Counted from the first letter of the stretch, positions 44,825 through 53,930 are shown. The stretch: DNA of 64,000 nucleotides from Neorhizobium populisoli (GCF_019430945.1 NZ_JAHYCB010000004.1:372001-436000); one strand, 5' to 3'. Numbers and translations are program-made. The notes: generated by a model from the sequence alone, not told the origin.

Positions 44825-45634
44825 ATGGCAGACCTGCTGCGTAAGCCGAAAGGCACTTCCGGCAAGGTGCATGACATGACGCCGAAGGATGCCGGCTGGG
44901 GTTATGTCGGCTTCGGCCTTTACCGCCTGAAACCCGGCGACGGTGCTGCGGAAAAGACCGGCGAAACGGAGGTCATCCTCGTTCTCGTCGAAGGCAAGGC
45001 TGATATTTCCGGGCGCGGCAAGTCCTTCGGAGAACTAGGCGACCGGATGAGCGTCTTCGAGCGCAAGGCGCCGCATTGCGTTTATATTCCCGCCGGCTCC
45101 GAATGGAGCGCCAAGGCGACGACGGAATGCACACTCGCCGTCTGCACCGCGCCGGCCAAACCCGGCCGCGAGGCGGCCGTAATCGGTCCCGATGGCCTCG
45201 ACCTCGTCACCCGGGGAAAGGACGCCAATACCCGCTACATCTTCCCGATCGCCATGGAAGAGCGGGACGTGGCCGACAGCCTGTTGGTGACCGAAGTCTT
45301 CACCCCATCGGGCAACTGGTCCTCCTACCCACCGCACCGGCATGACGAGGACAATTTTCCGGACATGACCTATCTGGAAGAAACCTATTATCACCGGCTA
45401 AACCCCGCTCAGGGTTTCGGGTTCCAGCGGGTCTTCACCGAGGACGGCTCGCTGGACGAGACGATGGCGGTCGCCGACCACGATCTCGTGCTGGTGCCGA
45501 AGGGCCACCATCCTTGCGGCGCGCCCTATGGCTACGAGATGTATTACCTGAACGTGATGGCCGGCCCGATGCGCAAATGGCGGTTCAAGAACCATCCGGA
45601 CCATGATTGGATTTTTAAGCGGGATAATCCGTAA
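44825..45634 (+). CDS. iolB: 5-Deoxy-glucuronate isomerase IolB
   Basis: A 269-residue bicupin isomerase producing 5-dehydro-2-deoxygluconate for IolC. The metal motif SYPPHRHDEDNFPDMTYLEE and the second cupin LVPKGHHPCGAPYGYEMYYL are visible. It starts 2 bp after iolE. The order iolC-iolD-iolE-iolB is the standard rhizobial one; iolA (methylmalonate-semialdehyde dehydrogenase) is not in this window. Confidence 0.94.
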   Translation: MADLLRKPKGTSGKVHDMTPKDAGWGYVGFGLYRLKPGDGAAEKTGETEVILVLVEGKADISGRGKSFGELGDRMSVFERKAPHCVYIPAGSEWSAKATTECTLAVCTAPAKPGREAAVIGPDGLDLVTRGKDANTRYIFPIAMEERDVADSLLVTEVFTPSGNWSSYPPHRHDEDNFPDMTYLEETYYHRLNPAQGFGFQRVFTEDGSLDETMAVADHDLVLVPKGHHPCGAPYGYEMYYLNVMAGPMRKWRFKNHPDHDWIFKRDNP

Positions 45635-45680
45635 GAAGTCCCGGCCTCGAATTATCGATCGAGCGGATCGGGGCTATCCC

Positions 45681-45766
45681 CGTCATCCTCGGGCTGGTCC
45701 CGAGGATCCAAGTCGCTTGAGCAAAATCGACGTGGATAGTTTCTCGGGGGAAGCTCGAAAATGACG
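45681..45766. repeat. 86-bp palindromic intergenic repeat (RIME-like), copy 1
   Basis: Bounded by CGTCAT and ATGACG. The left arm is a perfect 9-bp stem ATCCTCGGG/CCCGAGGAT (45685-45707). It matches copy 2 at 48366-48451 in reverse orientation, about 68 of 86 positions identical by eye. Such mosaic palindromes are common between genes in rhizobial genomes. It fills the iolB-ornithine cyclodeaminase gap. Confidence 0.8.
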
Positions 45767-45818
45767 TCGAACGAGTAGCAATGTCCGATTGAACGGAGCG
45801 ACCTCGCATTGCGACCAA

Positions 45819-46880
45819 TTACACAGCGGCCAATATCGCCTGTCGCCGTAACAACATTCCAAACAGGTCTCGCGGCTCATCCGGATCGGCCACCAGATCG
45901 AGCTGGTTCGTGTAATTCGAGCCGCTCACCTTGTCGCGCACGTAACGAAGTGCGGAAAAATCCTCGATTGCGAAACCGACGCTGTCGAACAGTGTGATCT
46001 GTTTGTCGGAGCTGCGCCCGGTTTCCAGGCCGGTGATGACGCGCCAGAATTCGATAACCGGATGATCTGGCGCAAGCTGCTGGATCTCGCCCTCGATGCG
46101 TGTTTGCGGTGGGAATTCCACGAAGATATCGGAGCGCAGCAGGATGTCGCGATGCATTTCCGTCTTGCCGGGGCAATCGCCGCCGACGCCGTTGATATGC
46201 ACGCCGGGGCCGATCATGTTGTCAGTCAGGATGGTAGCATTGTGCTTGTCGGCGGTCGCGGTGGTGATGATGTCAATGCCTTCGACCGCCTGTTCCGCCG
46301 AGCTGCAGGCCTCGATATGGAAGCCGAATTTTTCGAGATTGCGGCGGCAGCGAGCGGTCGCTTCCGGATCGATGTCGTAGAGCCGCAACTGGTCAATGCC
46401 GAGCAGGGCCTTGAAGGCAATGGCCTGGAATTCGCTCTGGGCGCCATTGCCGATCAGCGCCATGGTGCGCGCATCCTTGCGGGCAAGGTATTTTGCAGCG
46501 ATGGCTGACGTTGCGGCGGTGCGCAACGCCGTCAGGATCGTCATTTCAGAAAGCAGGAGCGGATAACCGCTATCGACATCGGAAAGCACGCCGAAGGCCG
46601 TCACCGTCTGCAGGCCGGACTTGGTATTCTTCGGGTGGCCGTTGACGTATTTGAAGCCGTAGAGGGCGCCGTCGCTGGTCGGCATCAGCTCGATCACGCC
46701 ATCCCGCGAATGGGAGGCAACGCGGGGGATCTTGTCGAAACTCTCCCAACGCCGGAAATCGTCTTCGATGTAACCCGCCAACTCGACTAGGAATGTCTCG
46801 ACGCCGGTGGCGACGACAAGGTCCATCATGTTCTCGACACTGATGAACGGCACGATGTTCAGGTTGGCGGGGACTGGCAT
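45819..46880 (-). CDS. ocd: Ornithine cyclodeaminase
   Basis: A 353-residue NAD-dependent enzyme of the OCD/mu-crystallin family converting ornithine to proline and ammonia. The dinucleotide motif ALIGNGAQSEFQAIAFKALL and the catalytic-Asp segment HINGVGGDCPGKTEMHRDIL are intact, and the substrate-contacting GFKYVNGHPKNTKSGLQTVT is typical of true ornithine enzymes. Its ATG overlaps the arginase stop by one base, giving an arginine to ornithine to proline route. Confidence 0.93.
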   Translation of the reverse strand: MPVPANLNIVPFISVENMMDLVVATGVETFLVELAGYIEDDFRRWESFDKIPRVASHSRDGVIELMPTSDGALYGFKYVNGHPKNTKSGLQTVTAFGVLSDVDSGYPLLLSEMTILTALRTAATSAIAAKYLARKDARTMALIGNGAQSEFQAIAFKALLGIDQLRLYDIDPEATARCRRNLEKFGFHIEACSSAEQAVEGIDIITTATADKHNATILTDNMIGPGVHINGVGGDCPGKTEMHRDILLRSDIFVEFPPQTRIEGEIQQLAPDHPVIEFWRVITGLETGRSSDKQITLFDSVGFAIEDFSALRYVRDKVSGSNYTNQLDLVADPDEPRDLFGMLLRRQAILAAV

Positions 46881-47800
46881 CAGAAACTCCTCGTCGGGCG
46901 GTCCATGACCTTGCGGCCCATCAGGCTGGCGGTGAGATCGACGAGCGTGATGGCGGTACGACCGCGCTCATCGAGGAAAGGATTGAGCTCGACGAGGTCG
47001 AGGCTGGTCACCAGGCCGCTGTCATGCAGCATTTCCATGACGAGATGCGCTTCGCGGAAGGTCGCTCCGCCCGGCACCGTGGTGCCGACGGCCGGCGCGA
47101 AGGTGGGCTCAAGGAAATCGACGTCGAGGCTGACATGCAGCAGGCCGTTGGCGGCCTCGACCTTTGCAAGGAAGGCGCGCAGCAGAACGGCGATCCCGTG
47201 TTCGTCGATGACGCGCATGTCGTGGACGGTGACGTCGCTCTCACGCAGCGCGGCGCGTTCCGCCGGATCGACGCTTCGGATGCCGATCATGCACATATTG
47301 GCTGGATCGACCGGATGGGAAAGCTTCGGCATATAGCCTTCGAAGCCCGGCCGGCCGGTGAAATAGGCAACCGGCACGCCGTGGAGATTGCCGCTGGTTG
47401 TCGTATCAAGCGTGTGAAAGTCCGTATGGGCATCAAGCCATAGCACGAAAAGCGGGCGGCCCGTTTCTGCAGCGCGGCGAGAAATGCCCGCAACCGTACC
47501 GGCGGAGATGGCATGATCGCCACCGAGGAAGATCGGCATGCCTTCAGCGCTTTCGCGATAGGCGAGGTCGGTCAACAGCTCCGTCCAGGCGACGATCTGC
47601 GGCAGGCGGCGTACGGCGGCATTAGGATGGGTGATGTCGGGAAGCTTGGAGATGCCGACATTGCCGAGATCGGTCACCTGATGGCCAAGCTCCGTCAGTG
47701 CATCCACCAGGCCTGCAGTCCGAAGCGCGCTCGGGCCCATTTCGCAGCCGAGCTGTGTCGAGCCATCCTGCAGGGGAATACCAATCAGTTTGCAATGCAT
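46880..47800 (-). CDS. arcA: Arginase
   Basis: A 306-residue Mn2+ ureohydrolase splitting arginine into ornithine and urea. Metal ligands appear in IFLGGDHAIS, LDAHTDFHT and SLDVDFLEPTFAPAVG, and the C-terminal LDLVELNPFLDERGRT is typical. ATG 47800 has ACGGAGAC upstream. Divergent from an Lrp/AsnC regulator. The symbol arcA is the one used for arginase in Agrobacterium; rocF is the equivalent elsewhere. Confidence 0.92.
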   Translation of the reverse strand: MHCKLIGIPLQDGSTQLGCEMGPSALRTAGLVDALTELGHQVTDLGNVGISKLPDITHPNAAVRRLPQIVAWTELLTDLAYRESAEGMPIFLGGDHAISAGTVAGISRRAAETGRPLFVLWLDAHTDFHTLDTTTSGNLHGVPVAYFTGRPGFEGYMPKLSHPVDPANMCMIGIRSVDPAERAALRESDVTVHDMRVIDEHGIAVLLRAFLAKVEAANGLLHVSLDVDFLEPTFAPAVGTTVPGGATFREAHLVMEMLHDSGLVTSLDLVELNPFLDERGRTAITLVDLTASLMGRKVMDRPTRSF

Positions 47801-47855
47801 GTCTTTGTCTCCGTTAGAATGAGTGGACCACGGGAAGCTGGCGGATTGAACAATC

Positions 47856-47879
47856 CAATTTGCCAAATTTGTCAAATTG
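47856..47879. promoter_or_regulatory. 24-bp near-perfect palindrome, candidate Lrp/AsnC operator
   Basis: Eleven of twelve base pairs are symmetrical, with outer arms CAATTTG / CAAATTG and an inner CAAATTTG. It lies 56 bp upstream of arginase and 38 bp upstream of the divergent Lrp-type gene. AT-rich inverted repeats of this type fit Lrp-family binding. Confidence 0.65.
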
Positions 47880-47916
47880 CCTTATCAAAATGGCATCATT
47901 GGCAACCGTTTCGATC

Positions 47917-48354
47917 ATGGACGATTTTGACAGTAAACTCGTGACGCTTTTGCGACACAATGCCCGGCGCAGCATTTCCGATCTCGCGACGGATCTTGGG
48001 TCGTCGCGTGCCACCGTCCGTTCGCGCATGGAAAAGCTGGAAAAGGACGGCAGCATTCTTGGCTATACCGTCATCCTGCGAGCGGATGCCGTCGAGCTGC
48101 CGGTGCGTGGCATCATGATGGTGGAGATCGAGGGCAGGGCGGCGGACCGGGTCATCAAGGCGCTCGGCGGGTTTCCGGAGATTTCGGAAATCCACACGAC
48201 GAACGGTCGCTGGGACCTCATCGTCGAGCTGGGCACGACGACGCTTGCCGAGTTCGATAATGTGCTGCGGCGCGTGAGATTGGTGCCGGGGATTACAGCG
48301 ACGGAGACAAATCTCGTGCTCGCGACGCCGCGGAGTACGAAGGCGCGGCTTTGA
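47917..48354 (+). CDS. Lrp/AsnC-family transcriptional regulator
   Basis: A 145-residue regulator: N-terminal helix-turn-helix (ARRSISDLATDLGSSRATVR) and C-terminal RAM/AsnC ligand-sensing domain (GIMMVEIEGRAADRVIKALG, EIHTTNGRWDLIVELGTTTL). ATG 47917 gives the canonical family start (MDDFDSKLVTLL); upstream in-frame starts at 47890 (ATG) and 47860 (TTG) overlap the palindrome. It is probably the arginine/ornithine-responsive activator of arginase-ocd. Confidence 0.9.
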   Translation: MDDFDSKLVTLLRHNARRSISDLATDLGSSRATVRSRMEKLEKDGSILGYTVILRADAVELPVRGIMMVEIEGRAADRVIKALGGFPEISEIHTTNGRWDLIVELGTTTLAEFDNVLRRVRLVPGITATETNLVLATPRSTKARL

Positions 48355-48365
48355 AATGTTCTCGC

Positions 48366-48451
48366 CGTCATGCTCGGGCTTGTCCCGAGCATCTATCCAC
48401 GTCGAATATGTTGAAGCGGCTTAGATCCTCGCCACAAGGGCGAGGATGACG
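48366..48451. repeat. 86-bp palindromic intergenic repeat (RIME-like), copy 2
   Basis: Bounded by CGTCAT and ATGACG and containing two 9-bp stems, ATGCTCGGG/CCCGAGCAT (48370-48392) and ATCCTCGCC/GGCGAGGAT (48425-48447). It is the inverted counterpart of the copy at 45681-45766, so the pair brackets the ocd-arginase-lrp module. The hairpins may also terminate the lrp transcript. Confidence 0.8.
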
Positions 48452-48529
48452 TTGAGGAAGTGGCAAAGTCCCAAAAGATAAAGGCCGCAGCATTGCCACG
48501 GCGCTCCAATCATCGAGATAACCGACCGA

Positions 48530-49378
48530 TTATTGCGGGGTCATGTCGAACCCGAACCACTTAGTGGAGAGTTTTTTCGTCGTGCCGTCGGCCTTGGCGG
48601 CGGCAATGGCCTCGTCGAACTTTGCCTTCAGCGCGGTATCGGTCTTGCGCAGGCCGACCGAGCTGCCGGCGCCGAGGAAGCCGCCCTGGAAGCGCGGGCC
48701 GACGATCGTCATGTCGCTGTTGGTCGGCTTCGCGACGGCGGTCATCAGGTAACCCATCGAGGCCATGACGACATCGACGCGGCCAGCGACGAGGTCCATG
48801 TCGTGCTGTTCGGTGGTCTTGTATTCGCGAACCTGCACGACGCCCTTCAGATATTCATCCATGAAGCGGGCGGCGATCGAGGCGGTCTGAACGCCGACCG
48901 TCTTGCCCTGCAGAAGCGGCTTCAGTTGTTCGACTGCCTTGCGGGCGCCGGCTTCGTTGGAAGCGAGCGAGAACAGCTCGTCCTTCATCGGCATTTTTTC
49001 CAGCGCGCCGCCCTTCAGCGTCGCGAAGGCCTGGCCGGTGCTGCCGTAGGACATCGAGAAGTCGATGACTTCCTTGCGCTTGTCGGTCGCCGACATGCCG
49101 GCCATGATCGCATCGAACTTGCCGGCGTTCAGCGCCGGAATGATGCCGTCGAATGCCTGGGCAACGAAGGTGCACTTGATCTTCATGCGCTCGCAGAGGT
49201 TCTTGCCGAGCTCGATGTCGTAGCCGTCGAGCGTGCCGTCCGGGCGGGTGAGGTTGTAGGGCGGGAAGGCGCCCTCGGTGGCGATGACGATTTCCGTCTT
49301 GTCCTGCGCAGCGGCGCCGGTCGCCATCAGCGTCACGACGGTGAATGCCGCGGCGATTGCCGTCTTGATGAGTTTCAT
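48530..49378 (-). CDS. Polar amino-acid ABC transporter periplasmic binding protein
   Basis: A 282-residue family 3 binding protein with signal peptide MKLIKTAIAAAFTVVTLMAT (cleavage near GAAAQD). IATEGAFPPYNLTRPDGTLD, GYDIELGKNLCERMKIKC, FDGIIPALNAGKFDAIMAGM and DFSMSYGSTGQAF are typical of HisJ/ArgT/octopine-type proteins. ATG 49378; the upstream open frame is Ser/Arg-rich and unlikely. Last gene of the leftward transporter operon; arginine, ornithine or an opine is a likely ligand given the neighbouring arginase genes. Confidence 0.9.
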   Translation of the reverse strand: MKLIKTAIAAAFTVVTLMATGAAAQDKTEIVIATEGAFPPYNLTRPDGTLDGYDIELGKNLCERMKIKCTFVAQAFDGIIPALNAGKFDAIMAGMSATDKRKEVIDFSMSYGSTGQAFATLKGGALEKMPMKDELFSLASNEAGARKAVEQLKPLLQGKTVGVQTASIAARFMDEYLKGVVQVREYKTTEQHDMDLVAGRVDVVMASMGYLMTAVAKPTNSDMTIVGPRFQGGFLGAGSSVGLRKTDTALKAKFDEAIAAAKADGTTKKLSTKWFGFDMTPQ

Positions 49379-49421
49379 TTTGTAGTTCCCTCTCTTTGTG
49401 TTTGGGTAGATTGAAGCGGCG

Positions 49422-50198
49422 TTAGCCGCTGATGAACTTGCGGAAGCGTTCGGACCTCGCGTTGGTGAACATGTCCTGCGGCCGGCCTTCCTCTTCGATG
49501 GCGCCCTGATGTAGGAAGATGACCCGGCTGGAAACATCGCGGGCAAAGCCCATTTCGTGAGTGACGACCAGCATGGTGCGGCCTTCCTCCGCCAGCGCCC
49601 GCATCACGCGCAGCACTTCGCCGACGAGTTCCGGATCGAGCGCGGACGTCGGCTCGTCGAACAGCATCACCTTCGGGCGCATGGCGAGCGCGCGGGCGAT
49701 CGCGGCGCGCTGTTGCTGCCCGCCGGAAAGATGCGCCGGATAATGATTACGCTTGTCGGCAATGCCGACCTTGGCAAGCAGCGCCTCCGCCTCTTCCAGG
49801 CACTCCGCGCGGGAGCGCTTCTGCACATGCAGCGGCGCTTCCATGACGTTTTCAAGCACGGTTTTGTGGGACCAGAGATTGAAGCTTTGGAAGACCATGC
49901 CGAGCTCGGAGCGGATGCGCTCGACTTGCTTTCGGTCGGCGATCTTGCTCTTGCCAGCGCCCGCCGGAGCAAGCTTGATCGCCTCGCCAGCCACCGTGAT
50001 TTCGCCGGCATCCGGCGTTTCCAGCATGTTGATGCAGCGGAGCATGGTCGACTTGCCGGAGCCGGAAGAACCGAGGATCGAGACGACCTCGCCCTCGCGC
50101 GCTTCCATGTCGATGCCCTTCAGCACCTCGACCGGGCCGAAGCTCTTGCGAAGGCCGCGCACTGTGATGGCAGCGGGAGTGGTGGAAACGGTCATCAT
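49422..50198 (-). CDS. Polar amino-acid ABC transporter ATP-binding protein
   Basis: A 258-residue ATPase of the HisP/GlnQ/OccP family: Walker [14 protein letters not shown]-loop [11 protein letters not shown], signature [15 protein letters not shown], Walker [16 protein letters not shown]-loop [11 protein letters not shown]. Start at 50198 (two successive ATGs) with GGGAG upstream, overlapping the permease stop. The long open frame further upstream belongs to another frame of the permease. Confidence 0.93.
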   Translation of the reverse strand: MMTVSTTPAAITVRGLRKSFGPVEVLKGIDMEAREGEVVSILGSSGSGKSTMLRCINMLETPDAGEITVAGEAIKLAPAGAGKSKIADRKQVERIRSELGMVFQSFNLWSHKTVLENVMEAPLHVQKRSRAECLEEAEALLAKVGIADKRNHYPAHLSGGQQQRAAIARALAMRPKVMLFDEPTSALDPELVGEVLRVMRALAEEGRTMLVVTHEMGFARDVSSRVIFLHQGAIEEEGRPQDMFTNARSERFRKFISG

Positions 50199-50914
50199 GC
50201 GGCTCCCGTGGATGTGGTGGGCAAGGCCGCAGGCTGGCGCAGGTGGGGGCTCAGTCGGTATTCCGCGAAGGCGACCAGCTGGGTGAGAATGAAGTTGATG
50301 GCGAGATAGATCGCGCCGGCGACGATGAAGACTTCGATGGCGCGATAAGTTTCGGAGATGATCCGGGCGGCAACACCGGTAACTTCCATGATGGTGATAA
50401 TCGATGCGAGCGACGTTGCCTTCACCATCGAGATCATTTCGTTGGAATAACCGGGCAATGCCTGACGGATCGCAAGCGGCAGGGTGATACGCCGGAAGGT
50501 CATGAAGCGTGACATGCCGCAGGCGCGTGCGGCTTCCACCTGGCCGAACGGAACCGAAAGGAGCCCGCCACGGATGATTTCGGAGGAATAGGCGGCGGTG
50601 TTCAGCATCAGTGCGATCACGGCGCACCAATAGGGTTCCCGCAGCACGCTCCAGAGGATCGTCTGGCGCAGGCCGCGGAACTGGCTGAGCCCGTAATAGA
50701 TCAGGAAGATCTGTACCAGCAGTGGGGTGCCGCGGAAGGCGAAGATATAGGCGCGCGCAAACCAGTCGAGTGGCAGGATTCCCGAGAGCCGGCAAAGCGC
50801 CAGGCCAAGGGCGAGGAAAGCGCCGAGCACGATGGCGCTTGCGGCAAGCTGCAGCGTCAGCGGCAGAGCTGTGATGAGGCTCAGGAAGGTTTCCCAGAGA
50901 AACAGAATATCCAT
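50195..50914 (-). CDS. Polar amino-acid ABC transporter permease (HisM/OccM-like)
   Basis: A 239-residue inner-membrane permease with about five helices and the coupling motif [40 protein letters not shown] is a hallmark of the HisM/GlnP family. One-base overlap with the upstream permease and 4-bp overlap with the ATPase gene show tight coupling. Confidence 0.93.
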   Translation of the reverse strand: MDILFLWETFLSLITALPLTLQLAASAIVLGAFLALGLALCRLSGILPLDWFARAYIFAFRGTPLLVQIFLIYYGLSQFRGLRQTILWSVLREPYWCAVIALMLNTAAYSSEIIRGGLLSVPFGQVEAARACGMSRFMTFRRITLPLAIRQALPGYSNEMISMVKATSLASIITIMEVTGVAARIISETYRAIEVFIVAGAIYLAINFILTQLVAFAEYRLSPHLRQPAALPTTSTGAA

Positions 50915-51633
50915 CAGCCTCTCCTCACGCCACGGGTGAACCGCTTTTCGCTGAATTGAAGAAGGCCGCCCGAGACCGTCGAAATGGCGAGATAGATCGC
51001 AGCGGAGATGATGTAGAAATCAAAGGGCAGGCCGGTAGAGCCGGCACCGATCTGCGACTGGCGTAGTAGTTCGACGACACCGGTGACGGAGACCAGCGCC
51101 GATTCCTTCAACGTCACCTGCCAGACATTACCCATGCCGGGAATGGCGTGGCGAAGCGTCAGAGGCGCGAGGATGCGCCGGAACCGAAGCCAGCGCGACA
51201 TGCCGCAGGCGGTCGCCGCTTCCAGCTCACCGGACGGCACGGCCTTGAAGGCTCCGCGAAAAACTTCCGTCTGCTGAGCACCGGAGGTGATGCCGACTGC
51301 GAGCGCGCCGGCCAGGAAACCCGGAAAGCCGATAAAACCCTGCGCGCCGAACAATTTGCCGATTGCGGTCACCACCGCACTGCCGCCGAAATAGAAGAGG
51401 TAGATAACCAGCAGGTCCGGTATGCCGCGCAGCACCGTGGTGTAGAAACCGGCGATGCTGCGCGTCACAGGCCCGCCGGCAACTTTAGCCCAGGCGCCGA
51501 AGACACCGATGACCGCGCCGATCACGAAACCGGACAGTGCGATCAGGATCGTCATGACGGCGGCGATCGCCAGCGCGATGCCCCAGCCGTTCGGGCCGGT
51601 TCCGATCAGTTCCCATATCGTCGGCTGGGCCAT
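50914..51633 (-). CDS. Polar amino-acid ABC transporter permease (HisQ/OccQ-like)
   Basis: A 239-residue inner-membrane permease; [20 protein letters not shown] and [20 protein letters not shown] (coupling loop) identify the HisQ family. It lies 38 bp downstream of the M20 amidohydrolase and is the partner of the next permease. Confidence 0.93.
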   Translation of the reverse strand: MAQPTIWELIGTGPNGWGIALAIAAVMTILIALSGFVIGAVIGVFGAWAKVAGGPVTRSIAGFYTTVLRGIPDLLVIYLFYFGGSAVVTAIGKLFGAQGFIGFPGFLAGALAVGITSGAQQTEVFRGAFKAVPSGELEAATACGMSRWLRFRRILAPLTLRHAIPGMGNVWQVTLKESALVSVTGVVELLRQSQIGAGSTGLPFDFYIISAAIYLAISTVSGGLLQFSEKRFTRGVRRG

Positions 51634-51671
51634 CCGATCCTCATCCGCATATCTGGAGGCAACGGGGCATC

Positions 51672-53096
51672 TCAGGCATTTTTACGCTCCGGAAGATCAG
51701 GCTGCACATCATCAGGGATCGGGTTGATGAAGGGCGTGCCTTCCAGCCGCGCCGCAAAATCGGCCTTGGCGTCGGCAATCAGCTCCGGCTTCATCAGAAG
51801 ATCGACCGCGGTCGATGCCATCACCTTGGCCGCATGCGTCATACCCTTGTGGGCGGCGGGCAGCTTGCCCTGCGCGACGAGCTGCCAGGAATGGCCGGGC
51901 GTGCCGACCGCATAGGTCGCGCCGCGCATCTGGACCGTCGGGACGACCCAGCTCACCGAACCGACATCCGTGGAGCCCACCAGCGTGCCGTCACCGCTTT
52001 CCGGCGGGAAGATGACGTCGCAAAGCGGCACGTCCTTACGCTGCTTCAAGCCGAAGCGAGTGAAGGAGGTGGCGATATCGGCAGGGATGAAAGTCTTCTG
52101 GAATTCGGCAGCCTTCGCACGGTCCGCATCGTCGAAGGGCGGCAGGCCGATCCGTTCGATATTGGTGTGCATCAGCTCCTCCAGCGGCGTATTGCCGACG
52201 AGGTTGGCATCGCCGCTGATCACGTCGTAACGCATCGTCGTGCCGGTCATCAGGGCCGCACCTGCGGCGACGTCCTTCACGCGGTCCACCAATTCCAGAA
52301 GCTCGGGCAGGGTGCGGGAGCGCACGAGGTAACGGACGGTGGCTTTGGCCTGCACCACATTCGGCGCATGGCCACCGGTGTCGGTGATCGCGTAGTGGAT
52401 GCGCGCCGAAGACGGCATGTGCTCGCGCAGATAGTTGACGCCGACATTCATCAGCTCGACGGCATCGAGCGCGCTGCGTCCGAGATGCGGGGAGGCGGCG
52501 GCATGCGAGGCGCGGCCGGAGAAGTGGAAGTTCAGCTCGTTGCAGGCAAGCGAGATCGGGTTGTTAACGCCGACAAACGGCGCCGGGTGCCAGGAAATGG
52601 CGATATCGACGTCGTCGAACACGCCGGCACGGACCATGAAACCCTTGGAGGAGCCGCCTTCTTCCGCCGGGCAGCCGTAATAGCGCACCCGACCAGGCAG
52701 GTTATTGGCAGCGAGGTAATCCTTGACGGCGGCGGCGGCCAGCATGGCGCCGGAACCAAGGAGGTTATGGCCACAACCATGGCCGTGACCGCCTTCGACG
52801 ACCGGCTTTTCTTCCGCAAGGCCAGCGACCTGGCTTAATCCTGGTAGCGCATCGTATTCGCCGAGGATGGCAATCACCGGACCGCCTTCGCCGGCTTCCC
52901 CCATGACAGCCGTCGGAATGTCCGCGACATTGCGGGTGACGCGAAAACCTTCGGCCTCCAGCAGTTCCGTATGCGCCGCCGAGGACCGATATTCCTCGTA
53001 ATTGGTCTCCGGAACCTCCCAGACGTAATCGCTGAGCTCCGCATATCGCGGTGCCTTATTATCAACGATCTCCCAAACGCCGTCGGAATTTTTCAT
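51672..53096 (-). CDS. M20-family amidohydrolase (AbgB-like)
   Basis: A 474-residue Zn/Mn-dependent hydrolase resembling AbgB, the p-aminobenzoyl-glutamate hydrolase subunit, and other N-acyl-amino-acid hydrolases. Metal and catalytic motifs: ILGEYDALPGLSQVAGLAEE, GGHGHGCGHNLLGSGAMLAA, YYGCPAEEGGSSKG (catalytic Glu) and SGRASHAAASPHLGRSALDA in the dimerisation domain. ATG 53096 (MKNSDGVW); an ATG five codons earlier is possible. It heads the amino-acid importer operon, suggesting that an imported N-acylated or peptide-like amino acid is hydrolysed in the cytosol. No AbgA partner is present. Confidence 0.88.
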   Translation of the reverse strand: MKNSDGVWEIVDNKAPRYAELSDYVWEVPETNYEEYRSSAAHTELLEAEGFRVTRNVADIPTAVMGEAGEGGPVIAILGEYDALPGLSQVAGLAEEKPVVEGGHGHGCGHNLLGSGAMLAAAAVKDYLAANNLPGRVRYYGCPAEEGGSSKGFMVRAGVFDDVDIAISWHPAPFVGVNNPISLACNELNFHFSGRASHAAASPHLGRSALDAVELMNVGVNYLREHMPSSARIHYAITDTGGHAPNVVQAKATVRYLVRSRTLPELLELVDRVKDVAAGAALMTGTTMRYDVISGDANLVGNTPLEELMHTNIERIGLPPFDDADRAKAAEFQKTFIPADIATSFTRFGLKQRKDVPLCDVIFPPESGDGTLVGSTDVGSVSWVVPTVQMRGATYAVGTPGHSWQLVAQGKLPAAHKGMTHAAKVMASTAVDLLMKPELIADAKADFAARLEGTPFINPIPDDVQPDLPERKNA

Positions 53097-53121
53097 TTTC
53101 TGCCTGCACATTCCATCCAAA

Positions 53122-53133
53122 ATTGGTACCAAT
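53122..53133. promoter_or_regulatory. Candidate GntR operator ATTGGTACCAAT
   Basis: A perfect 12-bp palindrome containing TTGGTACCAA, close to the TGGT/ACCA half-sites bound by FadR-type GntR regulators. It sits 25 bp upstream of the amidohydrolase start and 84 bp upstream of the divergent GntR gene. Confidence 0.6.
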
Positions 53134-53217
53134 CTAGGAGAAGATTCTTCTTTCGGCAACTGGAAAATCTGGCTAGTGAATAGGCAATTCGCCTTCCGGC
53201 CGGTGAAAGTCAAACAG

Positions 53218-53847
53218 ATGAATACCCAGCTCGACGATACCGCACCAGATGGCGAACCCGATGCGACGCAGCTCATCCTGACGGATATCCAGTCTGGATT
53301 ATTTCCCCAAGGCGCGTGGCTGAAGCAGATCGATCTCGAGACCCGCTACGGCCGCGGTCGCAACGAAATCCGCCGTGCGCTCGACCGGCTGGCGCAGAAG
53401 CGCATCGTCGAGCACGTGCCCAATCGCGGCTACCACGTCTACAAGGCGGACGGGAAACAGGCGGACGACATTGCGGAAATCCGCATCATGCTGGAAACCG
53501 GCATCATCCCGAAAGTCGTGGAAATGGCGACGGCGGACGATATCCGCAATCTGCGGGCTCTCGCCAACCGGTTCGAAAGCCTGATCCTGCATGGGACGAT
53601 GCTAGAGCTCTACGAAGCCAACCTGAACTTCCACGGAGCCCTGGTCCAGCTTTCCGGCAATGGCGAGTTAAACAGCGTGATCGCTGAACTCAGGCAACGT
53701 ACGTCGTCGGCGCCGGTCTCCCAGTGGAGGACACGGGCGCGGATAGAGAAATCCTCGCAGGAGCATCACCAGATGGTGGATCTTCTGGAGGCCGGAAAAG
53801 CAGACAAGCTCAAGGCTCTCATCGAAACTCATATTCGGCAGGGATGA
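53218..53847 (+). CDS. GntR-family (FCD type) transcriptional regulator
   Basis: A 209-residue regulator, short for the family. The winged helix (LILTDIQSGLFPQGAWLKQI, YGRGRNEIRRALDRLAQKRI, VPNRGYHVYKA) is followed by an FCD-like helical domain (LYEANLNFHGALVQLSGNGE, SSQEHHQMVDLLEAGKADKL). ATG 53218 chosen; a GTG at 53176 in frame would add 14 basic residues. Divergent from the amidohydrolase/importer operon, which it probably represses. Confidence 0.87.
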   Translation: MNTQLDDTAPDGEPDATQLILTDIQSGLFPQGAWLKQIDLETRYGRGRNEIRRALDRLAQKRIVEHVPNRGYHVYKADGKQADDIAEIRIMLETGIIPKVVEMATADDIRNLRALANRFESLILHGTMLELYEANLNFHGALVQLSGNGELNSVIAELRQRTSSAPVSQWRTRARIEKSSQEHHQMVDLLEAGKADKLKALIETHIRQG

Positions 53848-53930
53848 TGGACTGCGAGGATGAGCCGGAGCTCATGGGCTTTTTGGCTGGATCAATGCAG
53901 CGACCAAAAGCAAGCAGATACTAAAGGCGC

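Noticed and set aside
53861..53887. Weak terminator after the GntR gene (5-bp stem followed by TGGGCTTTTT)
   Set aside because: The stem is only 5 bp and the T-run is displaced from it; not strong enough to list.
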